The notes: generated by a model not told the origin, from the letters alone. A stretch of 18,785 nt of DNA from Thermoplasmata archaeon (GCA_019594195.1 JAFDTP010000031.1:1-18785); one strand, 5' to 3'; counted from the stretch's first letter, positions 1 through 7,312 are shown. Program-made: numbers and translations.

Positions 1-1
1 C

Positions 2-247
2 AGGAAGGGCGAGAGAAAGGACACACTCAAGGGAAGATTTCCAGTATGCGGCAACAAACTCGAGAAGACCAAGAACGAGACCATCTTAGGCGGTTCCGTA
101 ACTTTGGGGTATAGATGCCAAGAATGTCCGTATTGGACGACTCTCAAAAGAAGGATACCTACGAGATACAGCTTCGAATACAAACCGGAGGAAAAAAGAG
201 ATGGAGATAAAACACCAGAACGGGATAACGATAAAGAACAACGGTAA
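2..247 (+). CDS. C-terminal end of a zinc-ribbon-like protein, 5' truncated by the window edge
   Basis: The frame that opens at base 2 stays open for 81 codons and stops with TAA at 245-247. It encodes a basic tail with a ribbon-like pattern: VCGNKLEK, then about 20 residues later RCQECPYW. This looks like half of a CPxCG...CxxC zinc ribbon, except that the first Cys of the leading knuckle is Phe (FPVCG). The last 47 bases overlap the start of the downstream nuclease gene, which suggests translational coupling. I do not recognise the family. The start and most of the protein lie outside the window, so no function is proposed. The open frame and the CxxC pattern support it being real. Confidence 0.55.
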   Translation, partial: RKGERKDTLKGRFPVCGNKLEKTKNETILGGSVTLGYRCQECPYWTTLKRRIPTRYSFEYKPEEKRDGDKTPERDNDKEQR

Positions 248-1142
248 CAGTGTGATCCTAGATCCGACCAGACAGGTAGAAAACGGCATAGTCACCCACG
301 GCCACCTGGATCACCTTGTCAAGGATTCCTACATGACACCACCAACTCTGGACATATTGGAGAAAAGGAAAGGTGAAAAGAGAGGAAAAGAGATCCTTTA
401 CGGATTCCCAAATGATATCAGCAGCTTTGAGGTCACATTATATCCCGCGGGCCATGTGTTCGGTTCAGCCATGGTCAAAGTCGAAGACGTTCTTTACACA
501 GGAGACTTCAATCCAAGAGGAGGAAAAACATGCAAGAGAGCCGCTTCGTATGACTGCAACACCCTTATAATAGAATCCACCTACGGTGAAAAGAAGTACA
601 AACTTCCTCCAAAAGAAGAAGTCACCCAGGACTTGATCGCTTGGACTGAACATCAACTCGAGGAAGGACCCGTCATCTTCGGCGCCTACCAGTTCGGCAA
701 GGCACAAGAACTCATCGCTCTTCTTAACGAGATCGGTGAAACACCTTATACTACAGAAAAGATAGCCGATATATCAGAGGTATACAATGCCTATGACCAG
801 GGGCTCGAGTTCGATATCTGGGACAAGCCCACTGGGAATTACACCGCGGTGGTGCCACCTGGAGAACTGAGAAAGAAACCAGGAAACGTGATAAGAAGAG
901 CCAAAAACCAAGGTGGGAGTGCCGCTTACCTTTCTGGTTGGTGTGCTTTTTACCCTTACTACAATTCGATGGAGATAGATGCACAGTTCCCATTTTCCGA
1001 TCACGCCGGTTTCGACGATCTATTGAATTTCGTGAAAGAATGCGGTCCTGAAAAGGTCTATACCGTCCACGGCAGCTCAGAAGAATTTGCGGAGATAATA
1101 AGAGAAGAACTCGGTATCGAAGCGGAACCGCTAGAAAAATAG
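201..1142 (+). CDS. Metallo-beta-lactamase-fold exonuclease / RNA-processing nuclease-like protein
   Basis: 313 residues with the full metallo-beta-lactamase core. THGHLDH (near residue 33) is the HxHxDH metal motif, PAGHVFGSA (near 83) supplies the next His, and TGDF (near 100) supplies the bridging Asp. FPFSDHAGFDDL (near 263) and VYTVHG (near 286) match the beta-CASP-type end motifs of the YSH1/COG1236-like and ligase-associated exonuclease families. The length fits those proteins. There is no KH domain as in archaeal CPSF, so this is a minimal form. The predicted role is metal-dependent RNA or DNA exonuclease in the cytoplasm; the substrate cannot be told from sequence. The ATG at 201 follows GGAGG at 187-191 with 9-base spacing and lies inside the end of the preceding gene. 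A T-rich run follows the stop. Confidence 0.85.
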   Translation: MEIKHQNGITIKNNGNSVILDPTRQVENGIVTHGHLDHLVKDSYMTPPTLDILEKRKGEKRGKEILYGFPNDISSFEVTLYPAGHVFGSAMVKVEDVLYTGDFNPRGGKTCKRAASYDCNTLIIESTYGEKKYKLPPKEEVTQDLIAWTEHQLEEGPVIFGAYQFGKAQELIALLNEIGETPYTTEKIADISEVYNAYDQGLEFDIWDKPTGNYTAVVPPGELRKKPGNVIRRAKNQGGSAAYLSGWCAFYPYYNSMEIDAQFPFSDHAGFDDLLNFVKECGPEKVYTVHGSSEEFAEIIREELGIEAEPLEK

Positions 1143-1177
1143 ATCCTTGTTATGGTTTTAAAAAAGTTTTGCAATAG

Positions 1178-1191
1178 TTATTTATACAGTT
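1178..1191 (+). promoter_or_regulatory. Probable archaeal TATA box for the secretion operon
   Basis: The AT-rich 73-base gap after the nuclease gene holds TTATTTATACAGTT. An archaeal TATA box here would place transcription start roughly 25 bases downstream, about 1205-1210, giving a very short leader or nearly leaderless message for the gene at 1216. T runs at 1192-1197 and 1203-1207 could also end the upstream transcript. This is inferred from motif and position only. Confidence 0.45.
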
Positions 1192-1215
1192 AATTTTTGG
1201 GTCTTTTAGAGTGAG

Positions 1216-1737
1216 ATGATGGAATATCCAGAGAAGATGCCATGCGAACACGAAACCAGCGATGTCTGCGGAGAGGAGAGACTAACGGTACGATGTGAGA
1301 GATGTGATGACGATTTCGATCCGATAGATTGTTTACCCGGGATATTACTGGCTATGGAGGGTAAATACGAGATAGGATCTATCGTGATCTCGGATTATAG
1401 GGCTGTACGACTGAGTGCCGAACAGGTGGACATACTTGTTCAGATGAGAGAGATAATAGAAGAGATCGAAAGCTTTTCTACCAGAGCCACTAACGGGGAA
1501 GACTGTGACGGATGCGAGATCTTCCCTTCACGAGTATATTCTGATCTGAGAAAGAAATTCATATCGGACCCAGGGATATTGTTTGAAGAACTTCCTAAAC
1601 TAAAAGATACTCTAGAAGGATCGGATCGATGTAGTCATTGCGAGGACGATATAGATCAAGAAATGAATATCTTGGCAGAGAAAGCTCTAGATCTAAGAGC
1701 TTCTGTCATGACAGAGGGCTTCAGTGTGAAAGGGTGA
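1216..1737 (+). CDS. Cys-rich putative zinc protein ahead of the TadA-type ATPase
   Basis: 173 acidic residues with ten or so Cys in spaced pairs: C10, C18, CERC at 27-30, C39, CDGC at 97-100 and CSHC at 139-142. The last two CxxC pairs bracket a helical stretch and could form one zinc site; the N-terminal Cys could form another. No signal peptide or membrane segment is seen. I do not recognise a named family. It is the first gene of the operon, and the ATPase begins 6 bases after its stop. This suggests an accessory or regulatory subunit, or a detached N-terminal domain, of the secretion ATPase. Two ATGs are in tandem (1216 and 1219); GAGTGAG at 1209-1215 gives better spacing to the second. 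It is a soluble protein by inspection. Confidence 0.7.
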   Translation: MMEYPEKMPCEHETSDVCGEERLTVRCERCDDDFDPIDCLPGILLAMEGKYEIGSIVISDYRAVRLSAEQVDILVQMREIIEEIESFSTRATNGEDCDGCEIFPSRVYSDLRKKFISDPGILFEELPKLKDTLEGSDRCSHCEDDIDQEMNILAEKALDLRASVMTEGFSVKG

Positions 1738-1743
1738 TCGAAT

Positions 1744-3468
1744 TTGGTGACTGATGAATCATTCGAAAGGATAGCTGATACAGACAGCAGTAGGATGGTC
1801 GAAGGATTGAGAAGGATAATAAAAAAGGCGGAGCACATAAGACCTAGTTTTTCTCATACTTGGCTAAAGCCCGATCCTCCTGTACACGCCGAATTAGTGG
1901 ATGAATACGAGATCAAAAATACAGAAGTAAAGCTTTTCAGGTTGAACGATGAGACAGAAGATCTGTACTACATATTTCCTAAAGAATATGAGATAGATGA
2001 AGAGAGAGCACGCTTCATCTCTGAGATTGAAGAGTCTATCATCGAAAGCTTCTCAACAGATTCGGACTTGAGTGATCAAAAGAAGGTGAAAAAGTACGTC
2101 GAAAAAAGAGGTATGGAACTAATAAGAAAAAGTCTAGAATCAAGGGAGCTAGATCTGGGAGATTCAAGGGAAGAAGAACTAGACCAGATAAAAAGACTAT
2201 CTCAAATACTGGCTAAATATACCGCCGGTTACGGGGTGCTCGAAACAGTTCTATCGGATAAGAGAGTAGAAGATATTTACATAGACGCTCCTGTAGAAAG
2301 GAACGAAGTATACGTTGAGATCAAAGGCCAAAAGGATATCAGGCAGAAATGCAGGACCAACATCAATCTTACATCCAAAGATATGGACAGCCTCCTTTCA
2401 CGCTTCAGGATAGAGAGCGGGAGACCTTTTTCAGAGGCTTTCCCCGTGCTGGAAACGGATCTGTCTGAATTCGACACTAGAGTGACGGCGATAGGCGAAC
2501 CACTCAGTCCAGGAGGTACAGCATTGGCTCTGCGAAGAAGGAGTCAAGTACCCTGGACTCTACCAAGACTGATAAAAGTGGGCAGTTTAACACCTTTATC
2601 CGCTGGTTTGATCTCTTTTTTGATAGACGGTAGAAGTACTATCCTGGTTGGAGGGAGTAGAGGTGCGGGAAAAACTACTCTGCTGGGTGCGATGATGATG
2701 GAATTTCCCCGCTCCCAAAGGATATTGACCATAGAAGATACCAGTGAACTTCCGACTTCAGAGATGCAGTCGGTCGGCTACAATGTCCAGAGCACTATGA
2801 TAGGTTCTGGAACTTATAAGAGCGGTATGCAGGCAGATGAAGTATTGAATGTAGCATTGAGACTTGGAGAATCTGCCATAGTAATGGGGGAAGTCAGAGG
2901 GGAAGAAGCAAAAACGCTCTACGAAGCGATGCGTGCAGGGACATCGGGAAGCGCAGTAATGGGTACCATCCACGGAAATGATTCAGAAGGCATCTACGAG
3001 AGAGTGGTTCATGATATCGGTATCTCAAAACAAAGCTTTTCAGCTACGGACATAGTGATCATCGCCGGTATAGTAAGGCCTGGTGGTGCTCAAAAACAGG
3101 AAAGAAAAGTGACGCAGATATCAGAATATTCCGAAGGTGTTTTCACGGAACTCATGTCTCTCCAAGGTGAACTCGAGGCTACTGATCATCTTAAAAGAGA
3201 TTCAATGAAAATAGGAGATATAGCTAGATCGTGGGACCTTTCTTACAGTGAGGCAGTTGAAAATATCAAGATGAGAGGGAAGATGAGAGAAAAGATGGTG
3301 AAGATATCAGAGGAAACAGGAAAAGAAAAAATTTTAGGGCCCGAGTGGGTGGCGAAATGTAACAGCAAGTTTTGGACCCTGATCTCAAAGTACGGAAGCG
3401 AGAAAAGATATTCAAAAATAGAAAGTGAATGGAACGCATGGTTCAAGAAGAGGGTCAAGTATGTCTGA
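1744..3468 (+). CDS. tadA: Type II/IV secretion or pilus assembly ATPase, archaeal TadA/GspE family
   Basis: About 574 residues. An acidic N-terminal domain is followed by the RecA-like ATPase: Walker A GGSRGAGKTT at residues 303-312, the acidic Asp-box/Walker B region around MGEVRGEE (381-388), and GTIHGND (His410), all in the order expected for VirB11/TadA/GspE hexameric ATPases. The segment RVTAIGEPLSPGGTALALRR is the usual linker ahead of the ATPase core. It would power assembly or retraction of a type IV pilus-like filament with the membrane partner encoded next. About 100 C-terminal residues past the core are charged and helical. The start is TTG at 1744 or GTG at 1747; GGGTGATC overlapping the upstream stop is 7-8 bases from the GTG, so GTG is slightly preferred. 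It overlaps tadC by 8 bases. Confidence 0.9.
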   Translation: MVTDESFERIADTDSSRMVEGLRRIIKKAEHIRPSFSHTWLKPDPPVHAELVDEYEIKNTEVKLFRLNDETEDLYYIFPKEYEIDEERARFISEIEESIIESFSTDSDLSDQKKVKKYVEKRGMELIRKSLESRELDLGDSREEELDQIKRLSQILAKYTAGYGVLETVLSDKRVEDIYIDAPVERNEVYVEIKGQKDIRQKCRTNINLTSKDMDSLLSRFRIESGRPFSEAFPVLETDLSEFDTRVTAIGEPLSPGGTALALRRRSQVPWTLPRLIKVGSLTPLSAGLISFLIDGRSTILVGGSRGAGKTTLLGAMMMEFPRSQRILTIEDTSELPTSEMQSVGYNVQSTMIGSGTYKSGMQADEVLNVALRLGESAIVMGEVRGEEAKTLYEAMRAGTSGSAVMGTIHGNDSEGIYERVVHDIGISKQSFSATDIVIIAGIVRPGGAQKQERKVTQISEYSEGVFTELMSLQGELEATDHLKRDSMKIGDIARSWDLSYSEAVENIKMRGKMREKMVKISEETGKEKILGPEWVAKCNSKFWTLISKYGSEKRYSKIESEWNAWFKKRVKYV

Positions 3469-5455
3469 TCTCTACGAGAGATCATGTAGTTGGGTCAACG
3501 AGAGGATAGGTCCCGACCAGGAAGAGATCGATAGTAAAAGAGAGAAGATGAAGGATGATCTCCTTGATAAAAAAGAAGAATTGAGAAAGATTGAAGAAGA
3601 ACTCAAACAAGTGGAGATGATCCATGGAGAAGATTCAAAAAAATATGATGAATTCAAAGAAAAATATGATAAAAAAGAGAAAAAGATGAAAGAAATCGAA
3701 GAGAGATACAAGAAAGACAGTTTTGAACGGACTATGAAATTCACCGGTATGGATTTCGAATATGAGGAGATTCTGACTTTTTCCCTTTTTTTAGGGATCT
3801 CGAGCTTCATATTGACTCTCATCTTATTTGTAGTCATGATGCAGACAGTCGGACTTTCTATTTTTCAGATCCTGATCTACGGTATCCCATCGATGACTAT
3901 GATACCTGCTTCAGTGGTTCTCGCATCAGCTTATTATCCAGAACTGCTAGAAAAAAGGTTAAAAGCTGACTGTATAGGCGAGATACCGGAGACCATCAAC
4001 CTGATGACCATGTCGATGAGGATAAACCCTTCACTACACAGAGCACTTACCTTTGCAGCCGATAATTCGGTTGAACCCATCTCAATAGGCCTGAAGAGAA
4101 TACTCTGGAAAGTATACATGAGAGAAAAGATGAAACTCGAAGAGTCTTTTCTTGATTTCGCTGTAGAATGGGGAGAATGGAACGAAAATCTGAAGAGAGC
4201 TCTTTTCGCGATAAGAGCGGCCATGCTTGAAAAGGATGAAGAGGGATTCAACAAAACCTTAGAAAAAGCTAATGAAGTTGTGATCGAAGGGACAAAGCAA
4301 GAGGTCAAAGATTTTACTAAATCTCTTCAAACTCCTACTACTGTTTTATTCGCTATAGGTGTCATATTGCCACTCATCGTTGGAGCTATGCTTCCCATGA
4401 CCGCCTTTGGAAGTTTCGATATAGGTATGATGACTGGAAACGCAGCAGAACATAGCAGCCCAATAACTTTACCTTTCATGATATTGTTGATGAACATATC
4501 GTTTCCGCTAGGTGCTTTTCTTTATTCATATCATATCTTGGGAAAAAGACCGGGAACTCAAAGGCCGATCAAGATAAACAGAAGCGATAACACGAAGATA
4601 CATTTGCTGATCTCTTTGATATCGTTTATCTTTATCGCATTTTTGATCTCTTTATTTTACGATGCTTTGATTTATTTGATGCCCGTACATCTCTTGATGA
4701 TGTCTACGATCCCCATTGCGTATTACTGTATAGCTACCACTTACCATGTGAAGAAAGAAAGGGTTCGAATCTCAAAGATGGAAGAAGGTTTTCCAGATGC
4801 ACTTTTCCAACTGGGCAGCAGGATCGCCGAAGGGACCTCCTTAGAGAAAGCGTTAGTCAAGACATCTGATTCACTTCGATCCACAGAGATAGGCGAACTT
4901 TTCGATGAGATGGCGTCTAATCTTCTAGTCAACAGGACCTCGGTAGAAGATGCTCTATTCGGTGAAAAAGGTGTATTGACTAATAATCCCTCAAAAACCA
5001 TAAAAACTACGATGAAAACGGTGCTACAGATATCTAAAAAGGACCCGGAAGAGGCCGGTAAGGTGATCATGAAGATGGCTAATTATAAGAGAGATCTCCA
5101 GAAGATGGACGCCGAATTGAAAAACATGCTTTCAAAGAATGTTGAGATGATGAAAGGGACGGCGATGATATTTGCACCTTTCACGATGGGCGTCATTTCT
5201 TCCCTGTACTTTTTGTTGGAAGACGTTTTCATTGATATAGGCGGTGTAGAGCTTATCTCACCGGTCGCTTTTTCTGCAGTTCTGGGCATCTACATCCTAT
5301 TTATGGGAACTGTGATAACTTACTTCACAAAAGGTATAGAGAACTCTCTAGATGCAGTCGAATTCAAATATGCGCTGGGAAGGACTATGATGGTCTCGAT
5401 GACCGTCTATTCGTTTTCAGTGATATTAGGAAGAACGCTAATAACCGGGATATAG
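3461..5455 (+). CDS. tadC: Double T2SSF membrane protein, archaeal TadC/GspF-type pilus platform
   Basis: 664 residues. After a short head there is a highly charged Lys/Glu heptad-like stretch (about residues 22-90, probable coiled coil), then groups of hydrophobic membrane helices interspersed with two cytoplasmic T2SSF-type domains. The first is marked by NLMTMSMRINPSLHRALTFA and the second by LFQLGSRIAEGTSLEKALV, the paired GspF repeats of archaeal TadC proteins. It would form the inner-membrane platform that the TadA ATPase drives. I chose the ATG at 3461 over an in-frame ATG at 3425: GAGGGTC (3450-3455) sits about 6 bases before it, and the ATG overlaps the tadA stop in the usual coupled manner. 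No pilin or prepilin peptidase gene is visible nearby. Confidence 0.88.
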   Translation: MSDLYERSCSWVNERIGPDQEEIDSKREKMKDDLLDKKEELRKIEEELKQVEMIHGEDSKKYDEFKEKYDKKEKKMKEIEERYKKDSFERTMKFTGMDFEYEEILTFSLFLGISSFILTLILFVVMMQTVGLSIFQILIYGIPSMTMIPASVVLASAYYPELLEKRLKADCIGEIPETINLMTMSMRINPSLHRALTFAADNSVEPISIGLKRILWKVYMREKMKLEESFLDFAVEWGEWNENLKRALFAIRAAMLEKDEEGFNKTLEKANEVVIEGTKQEVKDFTKSLQTPTTVLFAIGVILPLIVGAMLPMTAFGSFDIGMMTGNAAEHSSPITLPFMILLMNISFPLGAFLYSYHILGKRPGTQRPIKINRSDNTKIHLLISLISFIFIAFLISLFYDALIYLMPVHLLMMSTIPIAYYCIATTYHVKKERVRISKMEEGFPDALFQLGSRIAEGTSLEKALVKTSDSLRSTEIGELFDEMASNLLVNRTSVEDALFGEKGVLTNNPSKTIKTTMKTVLQISKKDPEEAGKVIMKMANYKRDLQKMDAELKNMLSKNVEMMKGTAMIFAPFTMGVISSLYFLLEDVFIDIGGVELISPVAFSAVLGIYILFMGTVITYFTKGIENSLDAVEFKYALGRTMMVSMTVYSFSVILGRTLITGI

Positions 5456-5514
5456 ATGAAAGATGGTCGGTTGATTTGATCTGCTGTTGTAGTTTTATTG
5501 TCATTACAGTCTGA
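5456..5514. other. Spacer between convergent transcription units
   Basis: This short spacer between the end of tadC on plus and the gene fossil on minus contains a T-rich run (TAGTTTTATTGTCATT, about 5490-5505) that could help end the tadC transcript. A 7-codon frame at 5456 is too short to call. I see no RNA gene or repeat here. Confidence 0.3.
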
Positions 5515-5646
5515 TCACTTCTTCTCTTCAGCTTCTTCAATACCACGGTTCAGAGCTTTCAGATTCAAACCTGTAAAACGAAAAGGAACACTATTTTCGA
5601 CCTCCTTCTCCAAGACGTCGTGTGGAACTAATTTATCCACTTCATT
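5515..5646 (-). pseudogene. Fossil C-terminus of a second 2-oxoacid:ferredoxin oxidoreductase gamma subunit
   Basis: Read on the minus strand, 43 codons ending in TGA (5515-5517) translate to a peptide that begins NEVDKLVPHDVLEK, runs through VENSVP and ends LNRGIEEAEEKK. By my hand alignment about 27 of 43 residues match the C-terminus of the intact korC at 7474-8001 (NELGDLVPRDSLET, VENSVP, ALNRGIEEAEQKA) without gaps. Immediately N-terminal of it is an in-frame TAG (5647-5649), and no gamma-subunit motif (GKGGQG, GGAARSE) is found upstream, so the gene is truncated. The divergence is too high for a recent duplication of the neighbouring gene. An old paralogue or a relic of another kor/por operon fits better. 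Confidence 0.8.
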
Positions 5647-5786
5647 CTACTGCTTGGTTTCAAGTAATCAAAGGTTAATACTACCTTTATTCCACTCCGC
5701 AATAATTCGCATGTATTCATATAGACGGCACGATGGGCTATTCAATCTGCTGCAAGGCAGAAGTTGACACCTATTATTATTAGAAG

Positions 5787-5934
5787 CTACGATTCCATAA
5801 GAAGATTTGTTCCAATTTTACCAGCAATCTCGTCAACCTTCTAAAAAACCTATCTCTAGTGCTTTCTGTTCAGATGAATAGATATCTCTTCTATATGATT
5901 CTATCTTTTGTGAGGCATCCTTCTCATCTTTGAA
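5787..5934 (-). pseudogene. Degraded reading frame of unknown origin
   Basis: On the minus strand one frame from 5934 to 5836 reads like soluble protein (SYRRDIYSSEQKALEIGFLEG) and hits TGA. A one-base frame change at about 5840 continues plausibly as VDEIAGKIGTNLLMES before TAG at 5787-5789. A third open piece (CRLYEYMRIIAEWNKGSI) follows around 5680-5730. This pattern suggests a gene broken by frameshifts and stops. I do not recognise the family, and the joins are my inference. It lies in the gene-free stretch of about 470 bases between tadC and the small membrane protein, next to the gamma-subunit fossil. Confidence 0.25.
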
Positions 5935-6334
5935 TCAGTTTTGGAATAGTATATGTTTTCCCAGTTTTGATCTCTAGCACGGTTATTGGGAGAAAAATCA
6001 AAGCAATCAGAAACACTGTAAAATAAAAACCAGCCGAGAAACCTTCAGAATCAGTGAACCAAAAAAGAGTAAGACTCATCATAAGAATATTAATGGATAG
6101 ATGGATAAATTTGGTTTTTCTTGTTCTTTCTTTTCCCATTACCTTATCTGATCCCTTATATTTGATCACCACCACGGTTGCTAGGAAAAGCATAAAAAAA
6201 GCTAGAAATGCCATAAAAAAAAAGCCAGACCAGAAACCTTCTAATCTAATGAACTGAATAAGAGTAAAAGCTGTCATTAAAATAGAGAAAAAAGAAAAGA
6301 TAAATATGTTTTTTCTTGTTCTTTCATTCCCCAT
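5924..6334 (-). CDS. Small membrane protein made of two tandem 65-residue two-helix units
   Basis: 136 residues with four predicted membrane helices arranged as two copies of one unit. Unit 1 starts MGNERTRKNIF and unit 2 starts MGKERTRKTKF exactly 65 residues later. Both carry a first hydrophobic helix, an EGF-S/W-x-GF turn (LEGFWSGFF, SEGFSAGFY) and a second helix ending in a short charged tail. The product is basic at each helix start and would sit in the cytoplasmic membrane. The family is not recognised. The ATG at 6334 is chosen because GAGGAGAT lies just upstream; the longer in-frame extension would run back over the neighbouring gene's end. It starts 46 bases after the secreted halocin-like protein gene and is probably cotranscribed, so an immunity or processing role is possible but unproven. 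Confidence 0.65.
   Translation of the reverse strand: MGNERTRKNIFIFSFFSILMTAFTLIQFIRLEGFWSGFFFMAFLAFFMLFLATVVVIKYKGSDKVMGKERTRKTKFIHLSINILMMSLTLFWFTDSEGFSAGFYFTVFLIALIFLPITVLEIKTGKTYTIPKLIQR
5945..6334 (-). repeat. 195-bp in-frame tandem duplication
   Basis: Two adjacent 195-base units (6334-6140 and 6139-5945 on the minus strand) encode the two halves of the small membrane protein. DNA similarity is clearest at the unit starts: the plus-strand text TTTTTCTTGTTCTTTC recurs at about 6113 and 6308 next to each unit's ATG. The remainder has diverged, so the duplication is not recent. Confidence 0.6.
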
Positions 6335-6380
6335 TATATCTCCTCTGCCTTCTATGTTTTCGATATTTTTACTTTTTTGG

Positions 6381-7268
6381 CTACCAAGGCGGCCACCAGC
6401 CGCCTCCATCATCACACTCTCTTGTTACACCGTAAAATACTGGCGGGCCTGCCCAGGCCTGATCAACCCTGTACTCTACTCCGCAACCACCGCAGAGTGT
6501 CTCCATGGTAAAAGCACCCAAACCTAGTATACCACTAGCAACGCCAAGAATTGCACTGACAGGTGCTCCAATTCCTGTCTTAGCTATTATTGTTGATGCT
6601 ACAAGACTGGCAGAAGACGCACCTGTAATAGCATAGGCTACTGCGGAATTGTCCCCTTCATTTAGGGCTAGTGTTTTTCTAATTCCCCACACATTAGTTG
6701 AGGTATCCCAATATGTATCCGTGCAATCGTCGTCACAATGTAGACTCGCTCCATCGAGATCGAGACCAAGTTCCTCCATGAGTCCTTCTCTATCCTCTGC
6801 TTCGATCATTATTTCCTGTTCAGTTTCTAAAGTTCCTTGTTCGGGTTGTTTAATTTGCTGTTCATTTCGTTCAAATGTTATATACCCCTCTTTAGTATAC
6901 CGATTTAGCACTGCAAGCTCCTCGTTAAATTCTTCTTTTTCCTCAGATGACATCCCTATTTCTCTTGCTTTCTCCTCAGGTAGATAGAGACCTCTTGGAC
7001 CTAATTCTATTTCATGGGCGGCTTTCATTTTTCGTTGGGTTTCCTCAGAAAGCTCGATCCTTTCTACTCCTTCAGCCTCATCTATTTTCTCTAAAACATC
7101 TTCACAGGTCGGATCGTAAACATCTTCACCTGGTTTTGGTTCAGGTAAAGGTTCTCTTTCATCTGGTCGTCCTTCAGCTGCAGGCACGAACGCCATGCCT
7201 ATTAGCAGCACTACCGCAAAAGTTGCGAAGATCGCTATTTTTCTTTTGATTCCGCTTTTTTCCAACAT
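6381..7268 (-). CDS. Secreted Cys-containing protein with halocin/bacteriocin-like architecture
   Basis: 295 residues. A Sec-type signal (KRKIAIFATFAVVLLIG, residues 8-24, probable cleavage near VPAAEG at 28-33) precedes an acidic hydrophilic region of about 140 residues. The C-terminal domain (175-295) has C178 and C182 (CDDDC), two Gly/Ala/Ser-rich hydrophobic helices (about 208-254), C259 and C262 (CGGC), C285, and an unusual GGGWWPPW tail. A signal, a charged middle and a short hydrophobic Cys-bearing C-terminus is the plan of the halocin C8 precursor, where the C-terminal part is the peptide toxin. I infer only a similar layout, not proven homology. The ATG at 7268 is favoured: GAGGTT at 7278-7283 is 9 bases away and a TATA-like box lies just upstream. 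An AT-rich in-frame extension to 7346 is rejected. Confidence 0.6.
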   Translation of the reverse strand: MLEKSGIKRKIAIFATFAVVLLIGMAFVPAAEGRPDEREPLPEPKPGEDVYDPTCEDVLEKIDEAEGVERIELSEETQRKMKAAHEIELGPRGLYLPEEKAREIGMSSEEKEEFNEELAVLNRYTKEGYITFERNEQQIKQPEQGTLETEQEIMIEAEDREGLMEELGLDLDGASLHCDDDCTDTYWDTSTNVWGIRKTLALNEGDNSAVAYAITGASSASLVASTIIAKTGIGAPVSAILGVASGILGLGAFTMETLCGGCGVEYRVDQAWAGPPVFYGVTRECDDGGGWWPPW

Positions 7269-7298
7269 CTTTTTTCCAACCTCAACCAACGGTAATAA

Positions 7299-7312
7299 GA
7301 TAAAATATATAG
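7299..7312 (-). promoter_or_regulatory. Probable TATA box for the secreted-protein gene
   Basis: On the minus strand CTATATATTTTATC lies about 35-40 bases before the ATG at 7268. This would give a transcript with a leader of roughly 10-15 bases containing the GAGGTT ribosome site. It supports the shorter start and independent transcription from the kor operon upstream. Confidence 0.5.

Noticed and set aside
3425..3460. 12-residue N-terminal extension of TadC
   Set aside because: It would lie fully inside the tadA end and has no ribosome site; the ATG at 3461 has GAGGGTC at suitable spacing.
5498..5767. Plus-strand open frame of 89 codons
   Set aside because: It lies antisense to the gamma-subunit fossil, whose minus-strand translation matches KorC; the plus frame has no recognisable motif or ribosome site.
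6335..6415. 27-residue N-terminal extension of the duplicated membrane protein
   Set aside because: It would overlap the end of the secreted-protein gene, and the repeat unit itself begins at the ATG at 6334, right after GAGGAGAT.
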